Shown here: in pieces, positions 8,998-17,975 of the stretch
Layout of the letters: each line of letters starts with the position of its first letter
Position numbering within the stretch: the stretch's first letter is position 1
Assembly (NCBI RefSeq): GCF_016836705.1
Contig: NZ_JAFCGY010000047.1
Coordinates: 1-32,715 of the forward strand
Reading direction: 5' to 3'
DNA length: 32,715 bases
Source: Mesorhizobium caraganae
GTDB taxonomy: Bacteria; Pseudomonadota; Alphaproteobacteria; Rhizobiales; Rhizobiaceae
Program-made: the position numbers and the translations under genes
Notes under the pieces: model-generated
What the model saw: only the letters and a program-made list of their open reading frames with translations
What the model was told of the DNA's origin: nothing
The model's database searches: none

Positions 8998-9744
8998 TCT
9001 TTCGTCTCTTGTAAATGTATTTGTATACGACAAATGACATTCGCGGGCTGGGGAGTGCCTTGCCGCTGATCGAGGCAGCTAGCGGCTTCGTGAAGGCAAG
9101 CCCGGCGCCGTGTCGAACTGCATAGCACCGTCGCTGGTCGTGGTCTGGCTCGCGGTGAAGCCCGATGATCGTACCGATTTTACCCGGCGGCTCAATCGAG
9201 GCGTGGTGTGGGAGACGGTGACGCAGCTGCTGACCGGTGCGCGGAACCTTACGCTGGTGCCCGGAACCGCGACACAGATTCGGCACGGAGCCACGCCGAA
9301 GCGGGGCAAAGCGGATCTTGAGGTCGAATACGGCAATCAGAAGGGAACACATACGCGTTGCGATGGCGCGCCGACGCCGAAGCGCCGGCCTCGCCGATCT
9401 TCTTGTCGACTAGCACTGCGGCATTAATCACGCGCGAATATATGAGACCAAAGCCATTGGCGGTGACTAAACTGCAGGTCCTCTGTCTCGCGGACATCAT
9501 CGGAATCGCCAAAATGAGTAGTCAGGCAACTGGATCTGCTTAGGATAGCCGAAGTGATAACAGAAGCGATATTCTGCAGAAAAATATGATTACGCAAACG
9601 ATACTGTTTATTGCAAGGTTTTTTGATTTGCACTAATAATTCGTAAAAGATTCTTTCTGCCGCATCCAACGAATCGCACCAAGTGCGACCAGTTGGCGTA
9701 TAGCGGAGAGTGCGTGCGGTTGACATCATTTTTTGGGGAGTGGC
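8998..9744. other. Gene-poor spacer
   Basis: About 750 bases without a recognisable gene. Overlapping ORFs exist on both strands between about 9080 and 9730, but they have no known motifs, no convincing ribosome sites and low-complexity Arg/Ser-rich translations. The right half (9540-9700) is clearly AT-richer than its surroundings. The left end would hold the mystery protein A promoter. Confidence 0.5.
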
Positions 9745-11841
9745 ATGGCGCCGAAAAAACGTTCATTGGATTCATCTGGTACTCGAAGTGGCGGTGGAAG
9801 CAAGAAGAGGCGCCTAAAAACCGCGACGAAAAGTGCCCTCTCCGCCGGGTTACCTGCTATCTTTCCCTCCAGTGCTACGTCTGATTTTGTTGATCGGATA
9901 TTTTCATCGTTCGCTACGACATCTGGCACGGTCGCGGCGGCCGATTTAGGGCCAGCGGTTGCTTCAGCTATCGCGAGTAGGCAGTCAGCGATTTCGTCGA
10001 CAATGCTGAACACGCGTCTGGCGCCAACGGTCCTGTCACCGCTGGGGTCGCTGCGCGCCCTTCCAATCAAGATCGACGCCTCGATGGATCCGCGCTTGCA
10101 GCTTGCCATCGCCAATCGCCGTACCGGGAAACCCGGGCTAGCGCTGACGTCCACTGCAGGAGATGAGATCGCCGTCATCGCACGCGTCGGTTCTGTCGAC
10201 GACTGGGAGGCTCTGTCCGATGTGGTCCCCGGTAGTACACTTGGCCAAACGGCCGACAAGTCCTGGATTGTCACTGGCCGCTTGCCGGTAGAGCGGATCG
10301 AACGTGTCCGTGCTGCGCCGACTGTGTTCAGCTTGAAGGCGTCCCAGCCCGTGCAGCCGACGCTCAAGTCCACCGTGGTGGCAATGGGGGTAGGCGTCGA
10401 TGCGCTGCCTGCCGGCAGCGAGCCTCACGGCGGCAGCGGGGTCGTCGTTGGAATCGTTGATTTTGGTTGTGATTTTGCGCACAGGAATTTCAGGCGGCCA
10501 GATGGCAAAACGCGTCTTCTCGCGATCTGGCATCAGGCAGGCATCGCGACGCCCGACAGTCCATTTGGCTACGGCCGAGTTCACTCTACTGCGGAGATCG
10601 ACGCCGCGCTCGCGTCGCCTGATGCCTATGCCGCGCTTGGATATTGGCCGAATCCCGACAATGCGCAGCAACACGGTACACACGGTACTCACGTCATGGA
10701 TATCGCCGCTGGCAATGGCGCCGGTTCGGGTCAGCCTGGTGTGGCCCCAGAAGCAGACCTGATCTTTGTCGAGGCAGCCATCTCGGACATCGTTTGGCAA
10801 GGTCCCGGCACTATCAACCAAGCCTTCGGCGATTCAGTGCAACTGTTGGAAGCCGTCCGCTACATCTTCGACACCGCCGGCGAGCGTCCTTGCGTCGTGA
10901 ACCTCAGCCTTGGCACGAATGGCGGGCCTCATGACGGCACCTCGCTTGTCGAACAGGGACTTGATGCTCTAATGGCCGAGAAACCAAATCGGGCAATTGT
11001 CATCGCCGCTAGCAATTCGCAAGAAGACGGAATTCATACAAGCGGAAATGTTGCTGGCGATGCCGACCATGATATTGTTTGGGAGCAAAGCGGTCACGGC
11101 GGGGGAGAATTCGAGCTTTGGTATGCGGGCGGACGTCGTCTCGAGATAACGCTGATAGCGCCCGACGGTACCGTGTTCGGGCCGGTCGCACCTGGCACTA
11201 ACCTGCCGATTGGGTCGCCAGGTAACGTAGCGATCTTCGTCAGTAGCCGTTTGGACGATCCAAACAACCACGACAATGTTATCGGTGTCTGGCTAGCAGC
11301 GGGGTTGTCCGATGGCAATTGGACGCTACGATTCAAGTCACTCGATAGCGAGGCGGTCGACTATCACGCTTGGATCGAGCGCGATGACACCGCACAGTCG
11401 TCCTTTGCGGTGCCGGTGCCGACGCACACGCTGGGTTCAATTTCCACGGGTCGGTCGACCGTCGTCGTTGGCTCCTATAATGCCCACAAAGCCGCCTTTC
11501 CGCTTTCAAGTTTCTCAAGTTCCGGTCCGACCCGCGACGGCCGGAATAAGCCGGAAGTCTCCGCGCCTGGGCAAGATGTGGTTGCGGCCCGTTCCCGCAC
11601 CGGAACGGGCGTGGTGCGCAAATCGGGGACAAGCATGGCCGCGCCGGCCGTCAGCGGGCTTGTTGCACTGATTCTTGCAGAGGCGCATCGCGACGGAGCT
11701 GCGTTGGACATACAGGAACTGCGCGACCGGCTGATCAGGGGCGCACTCACGAACCCACCAGTCCTAGTGGCTGGTGGGTGGGACCCACGTTATGGCTACG
11801 GGCGAGCGTCCGGAAGGTCGATCGTTGATGTGCTGGTCTGA
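9745..11841 (+). CDS. Subtilisin-like (S8) serine peptidase without a signal peptide
   Basis: A 698-residue protein from ATG 9745, which has GGGGAG just upstream; a TTG at 9733 is less likely. The catalytic triad is complete: D239 in VGIVDFG, H313 in HGTHV, N424 as the oxyanion residue in AASNS and S630 in SGTSMAAP. About 130 residues (430-560) inserted between the oxyanion and Ser motifs look like a beta-sandwich. The N-terminus is strongly basic and has no hydrophobic signal, so the enzyme is probably not exported by Sec. Residues about 138-205 form a small alpha/beta module before the catalytic domain, in the place of an I9-type propeptide. A small gene downstream resembles this module. 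Substrate and role are unknown. Confidence 0.9.
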   Translation: MAPKKRSLDSSGTRSGGGSKKRRLKTATKSALSAGLPAIFPSSATSDFVDRIFSSFATTSGTVAAADLGPAVASAIASRQSAISSTMLNTRLAPTVLSPLGSLRALPIKIDASMDPRLQLAIANRRTGKPGLALTSTAGDEIAVIARVGSVDDWEALSDVVPGSTLGQTADKSWIVTGRLPVERIERVRAAPTVFSLKASQPVQPTLKSTVVAMGVGVDALPAGSEPHGGSGVVVGIVDFGCDFAHRNFRRPDGKTRLLAIWHQAGIATPDSPFGYGRVHSTAEIDAALASPDAYAALGYWPNPDNAQQHGTHGTHVMDIAAGNGAGSGQPGVAPEADLIFVEAAISDIVWQGPGTINQAFGDSVQLLEAVRYIFDTAGERPCVVNLSLGTNGGPHDGTSLVEQGLDALMAEKPNRAIVIAASNSQEDGIHTSGNVAGDADHDIVWEQSGHGGGEFELWYAGGRRLEITLIAPDGTVFGPVAPGTNLPIGSPGNVAIFVSSRLDDPNNHDNVIGVWLAAGLSDGNWTLRFKSLDSEAVDYHAWIERDDTAQSSFAVPVPTHTLGSISTGRSTVVVGSYNAHKAAFPLSSFSSSGPTRDGRNKPEVSAPGQDVVAARSRTGTGVVRKSGTSMAAPAVSGLVALILAEAHRDGAALDIQELRDRLIRGALTNPPVLVAGGWDPRYGYGRASGRSIVDVLV

Positions 11842-11931
11842 GCAACAGTTGCAACCAGCGCCCACTGTGTGGGCTTTTCTTGCAAGGGAGAGGTATCAGC
11901 CCTATATTGCGCCCAGAGCAAGTGGACCGAT

Positions 11932-12195
11932 ATGTCAGTGGATTTCAAATCCCTCCGAAAGATGGAAACTGTGCCATCTTCCGTACAGGCGAACCCGCGT
12001 AGCGACAACGAGCGGGTCTTGGTGCTTGTCAAGATTCGCAAGGGATTTGTGCAGCCGCCTTATATTAACCCGCGCGCCCAGATCGGAACGGAAATGTTCT
12101 CCGCAGAGATCCGGGCCGGCGACTTGGTACGACTTGAGAACGATCCGGCAGTCGAATCGATGTCGTTGTCGCGGCCGCTTTCCAACATCGAATAA
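11932..12195 (+). CDS. Small protein resembling the N-terminal module of the upstream S8 peptidase
   Basis: An 87-residue protein from ATG 11932, 90 bases after the peptidase stop, on the same strand. By eye its segments ERVLVLVKIRKG, AQIGTEMFSAEIRAG and LVRLENDPAVESMSLSRPL line up in order and spacing with EIAVIARVGS, STLGQTADKSWIVTGRL and IERVRAAPTVFSLKASQPV in residues 141-203 of the peptidase. This suggests a stand-alone copy of the propeptide-like module. If so, it may chaperone or inhibit the peptidase. The ribosome site is weak and an in-frame GTG at 11869 could extend it. The similarity was judged without a computed alignment. Confidence 0.65.
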   Translation: MSVDFKSLRKMETVPSSVQANPRSDNERVLVLVKIRKGFVQPPYINPRAQIGTEMFSAEIRAGDLVRLENDPAVESMSLSRPLSNIE

Positions 12196-13187
12196 TCCCG
12201 CATCCCGCACTGCTATTACGTCCTCACCAGTGAGGGCGGGTGTTCGCGCGACTGTTTTTCAACGACATGCTTTCTGCGCGCCGGTTGCGCTGCCGCGATG
12301 TAGCCCGCCTTGCCAGCTCGGCAGCTACGGCTCGCAAAGAGCGTCGTAGGCTTGCCGCGCCGGTGGTGACCACGCTGCAGGTTCGCCCCAGATGCCAGCG
12401 CCCAAAGGGCTTGAAGCGTATGCAGCGTAAGGGAGTGACAATATTTGGGGACTCACGACGTTGATCGCCGCGGCGTCTAAGCTGTGGCGCGCGCCCGGTC
12501 CGGTTCCGGGAATGAAGAACTGCGCGAAGGGACCCGCACAGTCCCTGCCGCCGCAATGATTGAAGACCGCCTCGATATGGCCCTGTTCGATGCGCTACGG
12601 CCAGTTATGATCTGGGCGGACCACGCTTCCGGCCGCGATGACTCGGTCGAACGGCAGATCGTCGAATTCGGGAAGCGCGAGCAACTGAACGAACAGCTGG
12701 CTGCCTAAGCTGTGAAGACGACGTCGGGCGGTTCGGGGATCCTGCTCGCCCGCGCGCGTGCGATTCCGGTCCGGGTGGTGGCGCCCAGCTGGCGGGCCAG
12801 CGTGCGGTGTCGCCAGTGCGGCAGGACGCTGAAGCGGATCAGCCCATACTTGTAGACGAGGACGGGCGCGCTGTACTTAAGTTTGGTCGCGATGCGCCAG
12901 CGAATGCAATCTTCGCGGCAACGGGCAAGCACATCCGCACGCTGCACATCGACACCGAAATCCCAGATCTATCTGAGCGCTATCAGAGGCATAGGGGCAA
13001 TCGCATTGCCGGTGGATGTGCCGATCTTGCAGCCCTCAGCCGTCACATAGCCGTGAACAAAAATGCGTGTCGGAATAACTACGGATTGCGACAATGATAG
13101 TGATGACTGATGACCGCAGTCCACCGGACGATATAAATGGTAGCACCCTTGCTCTATTGGGAACGTCCCTGTCGTGGTCAGCGCCAG
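12196..13187. other. Region of about 1 kb without a recognisable gene
   Basis: Short ORFs are present on both strands (for example 12484-12708 plus and 12705-12947 minus), but none shows a motif I can name. One piece, about 12550-12708, reads like protein (many acidic and aliphatic residues, no low complexity) and may be the end of a decayed gene. I see no tRNA, inverted-repeat IS end or strong terminator. Confidence 0.5.
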
Positions 13188-15134
13188 TCAATCGCGAGAT
13201 AGCGCCTCGATGGGTTTCAAACGCGCCGCTTTTTTCGCAGGAAAAAAGCCAAAGACCGCACCGACCACAACAGCCATGACGCAACCGATGCTGACTGCGT
13301 GCAACGAGATCACCATCGGAATAGGTGTTCCGATGGAGTGGGTGAGCGCGCCAAGGCCGAAGGCGAGGGCGACGCCCGCGCACCCCCCCATGATAGTGAT
13401 GGCAAGGGTCTCGATCAAAAACTGCAACATAATATCGCTCGTCCGGGCTCCGACTGCCATCCGCAAGCCGATTTCGTTGGTGCGTTCGGTGATCGACACC
13501 AGCATGATATTCATCACGCCGATACCTCCGACCAACAGCGTAACAGCTCCGACAGACACTAAGAGCATCGAGAGAGTTCGCGACGTCTTCTCAATCGACC
13601 GTCGTATTCGATCGCTATTGGATGTGAAGAAATCCCGCGCTCCGTGACGTTTCTCCAAGAACGCTATCACGGCTTTCTCGCCAACGTCCGTACCAACGCT
13701 CTCGCTGATTCGGACCACTATCTCGGGCAGCCATTGCGAGCCCGAGATGCGGGACATCATGCTGATGTGCGGAATGAACACTTGCGGGCGCTCGTCCTGC
13801 CCCAAGGATCCGCCGAGCTCTCCAATGGCGCCGACAATCACCAAGGGCACACCCTTCACGACCAGGATCTCACCAATCGGGCTCCTTGAATTTCCGAAGA
13901 ACGTTCGTCGGGTGCTGTTATCGATGATCGCTTCCTGCAGAGCGCGATTTTCACCGCCGGTGAAGCGGTTGCCTTGCGTTAAGGGAAGTTGTGCGATGTC
14001 GAAATAGGCGTTGCTCACTCCCCTGATTACCCCGTCGACGGTCCTGCTCTCGAACATGAGCTGCCCGGTATCCCAAGCCAGCGGACTGACACTATCTATG
14101 TAAGATTGTTCTGCCAGGGCGGCCGCATCGTCGGGAGTGAGCGTATCGACATTTCCGCGGTTGCGGTCATCCCAGCCGGTGCCAGGGAAGATGTTGATCG
14201 AGTTTGCGCCAAAGCTTTTGATCTGGTCAAGAACGATCGCCTGGCCACCCTCACCGAGACCAACGACGGCGATTACAGACATGATGCCCACGACGATTCC
14301 GAGCAGTGTGAGAGCGCTACGCAGCCAATGTGCAGCAATCGATCGGAATGCTATTCTGGCAGCCTCGGACGTTCTTCTGAGGAAGCTTGTCAGGAAACCG
14401 GCCTTTTCCGCAAGATCGACCAGACCGCGCAAGGGAGGCGCTACGGTCGCGACGTTGCGTCGATCGGAGACGATCTGTCCGTCGTTGATCTCGACGATCC
14501 GATCGGCGTGTCGAGCTACGCCCATGTCGTGTGTAACCATGACGATGGTGTGTCCTTCGACATGAAGGGTCTTCAGGTGGTCCAGAACAATCGCCTCGCT
14601 CTTTGAATCGAGCGACCCTGTCGGCTCATCTGCAAGTATTATCTCTCCCCCATTCATCAACGCTCGGGCAATCGATACGCGCTGCTGCTGCCCACCCGAC
14701 ATTTCCATAGGGCGATGATGGAGCCGATCTTCCAGACCGAGTTGGGTTAGCAATCGCCGGGCTCGGGCTTGCCGCCTCGACTTCGAAACGCCGTTATAGA
14801 TCGCCGGCACCTCGACGTTCGATACTGCGCTCAGCGAGTTCAGTAGGTGATACCGCTGAAACACAAAGCCAAAATGCCTGCGCCTGAGTTCTGCGAGCGC
14901 GTCCTGACCAAGAGCCGACACATCCTGCCCGGCCAAAAGGGAAGTGCCGGCTGTCGGCGCATCCAGGCACCCCAGAATGTTCATGAGCGTCGATTTGCCG
15001 GAACCGCTCGCGCCCACAAGCGCCACGAATTCGCCGCGCTTTATCTCAAGATTGATTCCGCTAAGCGCCTCGACGGTTTCTCCTCCCAGGGTGAAAGAAC
15101 GGCCAAGATCGCGGAGCTCTACCAGATACATCAT
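13188..15134 (-). CDS. macB: MacB-type ABC efflux transporter (fused ATPase and permease)
   Basis: A 648-residue protein. The N-terminal ATPase has Walker A GASGSGKST (41-49), signature SGGQQQR (146-152) and Walker B IILADE followed by PTGSLD (165-176). A membrane span follows (SALTLLGIVVGIMSVIAVVGL), then a large periplasmic domain and three C-terminal spans in the FtsX fold, ending in the EAL box (KPIEALSRD) usual for MacB. MacB drives export of macrolides, peptides or toxins with a MacA adaptor and a TolC-type outer-membrane channel. The ATG directly follows the macA stop (TGAATG), so the two are coupled. No tolC is present here. The actual substrate is unknown. Confidence 0.9.
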   Translation of the reverse strand: MMYLVELRDLGRSFTLGGETVEALSGINLEIKRGEFVALVGASGSGKSTLMNILGCLDAPTAGTSLLAGQDVSALGQDALAELRRRHFGFVFQRYHLLNSLSAVSNVEVPAIYNGVSKSRRQARARRLLTQLGLEDRLHHRPMEMSGGQQQRVSIARALMNGGEIILADEPTGSLDSKSEAIVLDHLKTLHVEGHTIVMVTHDMGVARHADRIVEINDGQIVSDRRNVATVAPPLRGLVDLAEKAGFLTSFLRRTSEAARIAFRSIAAHWLRSALTLLGIVVGIMSVIAVVGLGEGGQAIVLDQIKSFGANSINIFPGTGWDDRNRGNVDTLTPDDAAALAEQSYIDSVSPLAWDTGQLMFESRTVDGVIRGVSNAYFDIAQLPLTQGNRFTGGENRALQEAIIDNSTRRTFFGNSRSPIGEILVVKGVPLVIVGAIGELGGSLGQDERPQVFIPHISMMSRISGSQWLPEIVVRISESVGTDVGEKAVIAFLEKRHGARDFFTSNSDRIRRSIEKTSRTLSMLLVSVGAVTLLVGGIGVMNIMLVSITERTNEIGLRMAVGARTSDIMLQFLIETLAITIMGGCAGVALAFGLGALTHSIGTPIPMVISLHAVSIGCVMAVVVGAVFGFFPAKKAARLKPIEALSRD

Positions 15135-16313
15135 TCAGCTCCTGCTCATTGGCGCGGCTTCATCGAGGATTACGGTCTCTCCTTGACGAAGGCCTTCAAG
15201 CACCTCAGCGTGAATCCTGTCCGTATAGCCAGTCCGAACCGACCGCTCTGTCAGCTTGCCGTCTATGCCCTTCACCTTGACCAGATATGATCCGTCCGCC
15301 TGTCGCAGCGAAAGCGCCGCCCATGGCACAAGCAAGACATCATCAGCACGCCCTATTGAAATGCGCACTTGGGCGGTCATCTTGGTTCGAAGTTTTTCTT
15401 CTGGATTCTTCACCCTGAGCACGCCGTGGTAATAGACCGCGCTGTCTTTCGCCGTCTCCGTGGAGCGATCGTGCGCCGTCTCGTCGGCTATGGACGGAGG
15501 TGCATATTCAACCGCCTCAAGCGGGGCTTGGTAGCGAGTCTGTGGATCTCCGAAGATCGTGAACCAGGCGCTTTGACCAGGTCTTGTACGCCAGACGTCC
15601 ACTTCGGAAATCCGGATCTTTACCACCATCTCCTCAAGGTTCGCGATCACGGCGACCGTTGGCGAAGTCTGCGCGGAATTGAGCGTCTGCCCTGGCTCGA
15701 TCGGGACCGCTACGATCTTCCCCTCCATGGGTGAGATTATCCGTGTGTATGCGAGGTTGGCTTGCGCGGTCTCAACGTCGACCTCGCTTTGCCGGATCTT
15801 GGCCTCCAGCGAGACCTGTTCGGCCAATAGCGTCTGGTACTTTGTTTCAGCCTCTTCGAACGTCTTCTTAGAGACTGCATTGTGCTCGCTGAGGCTGCGT
15901 TGTCTTCTGAGATCGGATTCAGAGAACCGTATCGCCACTTGCTTCATGCCCCTCTGGGCATTCATATCCTCTACCTTGGCCTTCGCAGTTCTAAGGGCGT
16001 TTTGCTGTGGAATAGCGTCGATCTCCGCCAGAAGGTCTCCGGGCATGACGGTCTGGCCGACGTGAACATGGATCGCCTTGATCTGGCCCGATACCTGGGC
16101 GCCAACGCGGACCATTGAGACCGGCTCCAGAGTGCCCAGGGCTAAAACGACCTCTTCAACTGAACCTCGCGTAACAATCGCCGTCATTTCGTCGGGGCGC
16201 CCGCTTTCCGCAGACCCTGCCGAAAGAAACGAACTGTACGTCGCATATAACGCCAAGGCCGCGACCGCCATTAGAACATATGTCCATTTATTTTTCACGT
16301 TAGATTCCATCAT
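15135..16313 (-). CDS. macA: MacA-type periplasmic adaptor (membrane fusion protein)
   Basis: A 392-residue protein. It has an N-terminal anchor (WTYVLMAVAALALYATYSS), a lipoyl-like half motif (VRVGAQVSGQIKAIHVHVGQ), a long alpha-helical hairpin at about 95-190 and the matching second lipoyl half (ISPMEGKIVAVPIEPGQTL). A beta-barrel and a membrane-proximal domain end at EETVILDE. This is the RND/HlyD adaptor layout. It should link MacB to an outer-membrane channel. It is the first gene of the macA-macB operon, transcribed away from nifH. Two Met codons in tandem mark the start. Confidence 0.9.
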   Translation of the reverse strand: MMESNVKNKWTYVLMAVAALALYATYSSFLSAGSAESGRPDEMTAIVTRGSVEEVVLALGTLEPVSMVRVGAQVSGQIKAIHVHVGQTVMPGDLLAEIDAIPQQNALRTAKAKVEDMNAQRGMKQVAIRFSESDLRRQRSLSEHNAVSKKTFEEAETKYQTLLAEQVSLEAKIRQSEVDVETAQANLAYTRIISPMEGKIVAVPIEPGQTLNSAQTSPTVAVIANLEEMVVKIRISEVDVWRTRPGQSAWFTIFGDPQTRYQAPLEAVEYAPPSIADETAHDRSTETAKDSAVYYHGVLRVKNPEEKLRTKMTAQVRISIGRADDVLLVPWAALSLRQADGSYLVKVKGIDGKLTERSVRTGYTDRIHAEVLEGLRQGETVILDEAAPMSRS

Positions 16314-16325
16314 TATAAGTATTAA

Positions 16326-16339
16326 TGCCTGTCTAGGCA
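16326..16339. promoter_or_regulatory. Inverted repeat upstream of macA, possible operator
   Basis: TGCCT-GTCT-AGGCA, five-base arms, starts 13 bases before the macA start codon. A TATAAT-like hexamer on the minus strand lies between it and the ATG. It could be a repressor site for the efflux operon. The repeat is short, so chance is possible. Confidence 0.3.
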
Positions 16340-16775
16340 GATCATGATAGATTTATAGAATCTTATGTACTCCAATATTATTGCCCATATATCGCACTCA
16401 GCAATCATACGCGTAGCAAAGATTTCAATGCTTGTTGCCATCGGGGGCCGCCCCTGGCTGCCCTGCAATGCGCATGCCAACTTTATGGCTGGAACGCGAC
16501 AATCCGGGATTCTTCGGCGCATTTGGTGCAGGTTGCAGGTTTCGGCGCCGGTGCGAGTAAGTTCATGGAGTCGGAAGCGCAATCGACGCCGTGATTTGCC
16601 GAACCGCGCAGGGTCAATAGCAGCCTAGAACGATACACAGCTACGCATGGACCGAGGTCTCTGCAGCAGGTCTCTCGACGAAAGTCCCCTTAGACCCGCT
16701 GTCCCAACTTGCTCCGGTTACCGAGGTCAAGCTGTAGCTTCTCGAGCAGCGCCATCCGACACTTTCTGTTGCCTT

Positions 16776-16791
16776 TGTCGCGTCCGCCACA
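16776..16791 (+). promoter_or_regulatory. NifA upstream activator sequence of nifH
   Basis: TGT-N10-ACA, the exact NifA consensus, is centred about 105 bases before the -24 element at 16881. This is the normal distance for an enhancer-binding protein of sigma-54 RNA polymerase. Confidence 0.8.
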
Positions 16792-16880
16792 CGGGCTCGT
16801 TCCGACAATCACTTGTTTGCTCTCAGGCTAAATAGCTGAAAAGCAATATCAAAATTTTTCGTCTGTCCGATCAAGTCAAT

Positions 16881-16896
16881 TGGCACGAGTCTTGAG
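16881..16896 (+). promoter_or_regulatory. Sigma-54 (-24/-12) promoter of nifH, atypical at -12
   Basis: TGGCACGAGTCTTGAG matches the -24 block TGGCACG and the TTG of the -12 block at correct spacing. The normally near-invariant GC at -12 is GA here. Transcription would start near 16907, leaving a leader of about 75 bases before the nifH ATG. Confidence 0.75.
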
Positions 16897-16983
16897 ACCC
16901 TTCAGTGCGAGGCGGCGAGAGCTGCCCACCGGCATTCATGTCGCGGGCAGCCGCGATCGATGGAACAAAGGAAGGAAAGCTAC

Positions 16984-17877
16984 ATGTCAGGTCTGCGTCA
17001 GATCGCATTCTACGGCAAGGGGGGCATCGGCAAGTCTACCACCTCCCAAAATACGCTCGCCGCACTTGTCGACCTCGGGCAGAAGATCCTCATCGTCGGC
17101 TGCGACCCTAAAGCCGACTCCACCCGCCTGATCCTGAACTCGAAAGCGCAGGATACGGTCCTGCACCTTGCGGCGCAGGAAGGTTCGGTCGAAGACCTCG
17201 AACTCCAGGACGTGCTCAAGGTCGGCTATAAGGGCATCAAGTGCGTGGAATCCGGAGGCCCCGAGCCGGGTGTCGGCTGCGCCGGCCGCGGCGTCATCAC
17301 CTCGATCAATTTCCTCGAGGAGAACGGCGCCTATGACGATGTCGACTATGTCTCCTACGACGTGCTCGGGGACGTGGTGTGCGGCGGCTTCGCGATGCCG
17401 ATCCGCGAGGGCAAGGCCCAGGAGATCTACATTGTCATGTCCGGCGAGATGATGGCGCTCTATGCCGCCAACAACATCGCCAAGGGCATCCTGAAATATG
17501 CCCATTCGGGCGGCGTGCGGCTCGGCGGCCTGATCTGCAACGAGCGCCAAACCGACCGCGAGCTCGACCTCGCCGAAGCGCTGGCTTCCAGGCTCAATTC
17601 CAAGCTCATCCATTTCGTGCCGCGCGACAACATCGTCCAACACGCCGAGCTCAGGAAGATGTCGGTTATCCAGTATGCGCCGGACTCCAAGCAGGCGGGG
17701 GAATACCGGGCGCTGGCCGAGAAGATCCATGCCAATTCGGGGCAGGGCACCATCCCGACCCCGATCACCATGGAGGAGCTTGAGGAGATGCTGCTCGACT
17801 TCGGCATCATGAAGACCGACGAGCAGATGCTTGCCGAGCTTCAGGCCAAGGAAGCGCCGAAGGCGGCCGCACAGTAA
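16984..17877 (+). CDS. nifH: Nitrogenase iron protein (dinitrogenase reductase)
   Basis: A 297-residue protein, the usual length. The P-loop GKGGIGKS is at 11-18. The two cysteines that bind the bridging [4Fe-4S] cluster are C99 (GVGCAGRG) and C133 (VVCGGF), and R102 is the ADP-ribosylation-type arginine. The homodimer passes electrons to the MoFe protein with ATP hydrolysis. The ATG at 16984 follows AAAGGAAGGAAAG; the in-frame ATG at 16960 lies inside this leader and lacks such a site. It is the first gene of the nif operon. A hairpin after it may stabilise the nifH transcript. Confidence 0.98.
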   Translation: MSGLRQIAFYGKGGIGKSTTSQNTLAALVDLGQKILIVGCDPKADSTRLILNSKAQDTVLHLAAQEGSVEDLELQDVLKVGYKGIKCVESGGPEPGVGCAGRGVITSINFLEENGAYDDVDYVSYDVLGDVVCGGFAMPIREGKAQEIYIVMSGEMMALYAANNIAKGILKYAHSGGVRLGGLICNERQTDRELDLAEALASRLNSKLIHFVPRDNIVQHAELRKMSVIQYAPDSKQAGEYRALAEKIHANSGQGTIPTPITMEELEEMLLDFGIMKTDEQMLAELQAKEAPKAAAQ

Positions 17878-17893
17878 CGAACACTGCCGACAT

Positions 17894-17938
17894 GAGGCGC
17901 GGCCTTGAGCTGGCGCGCCTTTCAAAGAACGGCGCCTC
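17894..17938 (+). other. Stem-loop in the nifH-nifD spacer
   Basis: GAGGCGC (17894-17900) pairs with GCGCCTC (17932-17938), and the enclosed stretch contains a further GGCGCGCC palindrome. Hairpins in this spacer are known in several diazotrophs to stabilise nifH mRNA against nifDK. That role is inferred here. Confidence 0.5.
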
Positions 17939-17975
17939 GTCGGTGAGGCGTCACCTGAAGCTTGAAAGGGGTCCC

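Larger units (their letters stand above)
16314..16983. other. Divergent region between macA and nifH
   Basis: About 670 bases with no convincing gene. The left side is AT-rich with a small inverted repeat at 16326-16339 ahead of macA. The right side holds the NifA-type site and the sigma-54-like promoter of nifH. The middle (16420-16620) has only short ORFs without motifs. Confidence 0.6.

Noticed and set aside
9110..9427. 105-codon plus-strand ORF and overlapping minus-strand ORFs
   Set aside because: No ribosome site, no motif, biased Arg/Thr composition, and several frames are open together, as expected in GC-rich non-coding DNA.
11754..11778. Inverted repeat CCCACCAG/CTGGTGGG as a terminator
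   Set aside because: It lies inside the 3' coding part of the S8 peptidase, with no T-run after it.
12484..12708. 74-codon plus-strand ORF
   Set aside because: Parts look protein-like, but no family, start signal or partner could be identified; noted only as possible debris.
16322..16582. 86-codon minus-strand ORF upstream of macA
   Set aside because: No ribosome site or recognisable domain; it lies in an AT-rich regulatory region.
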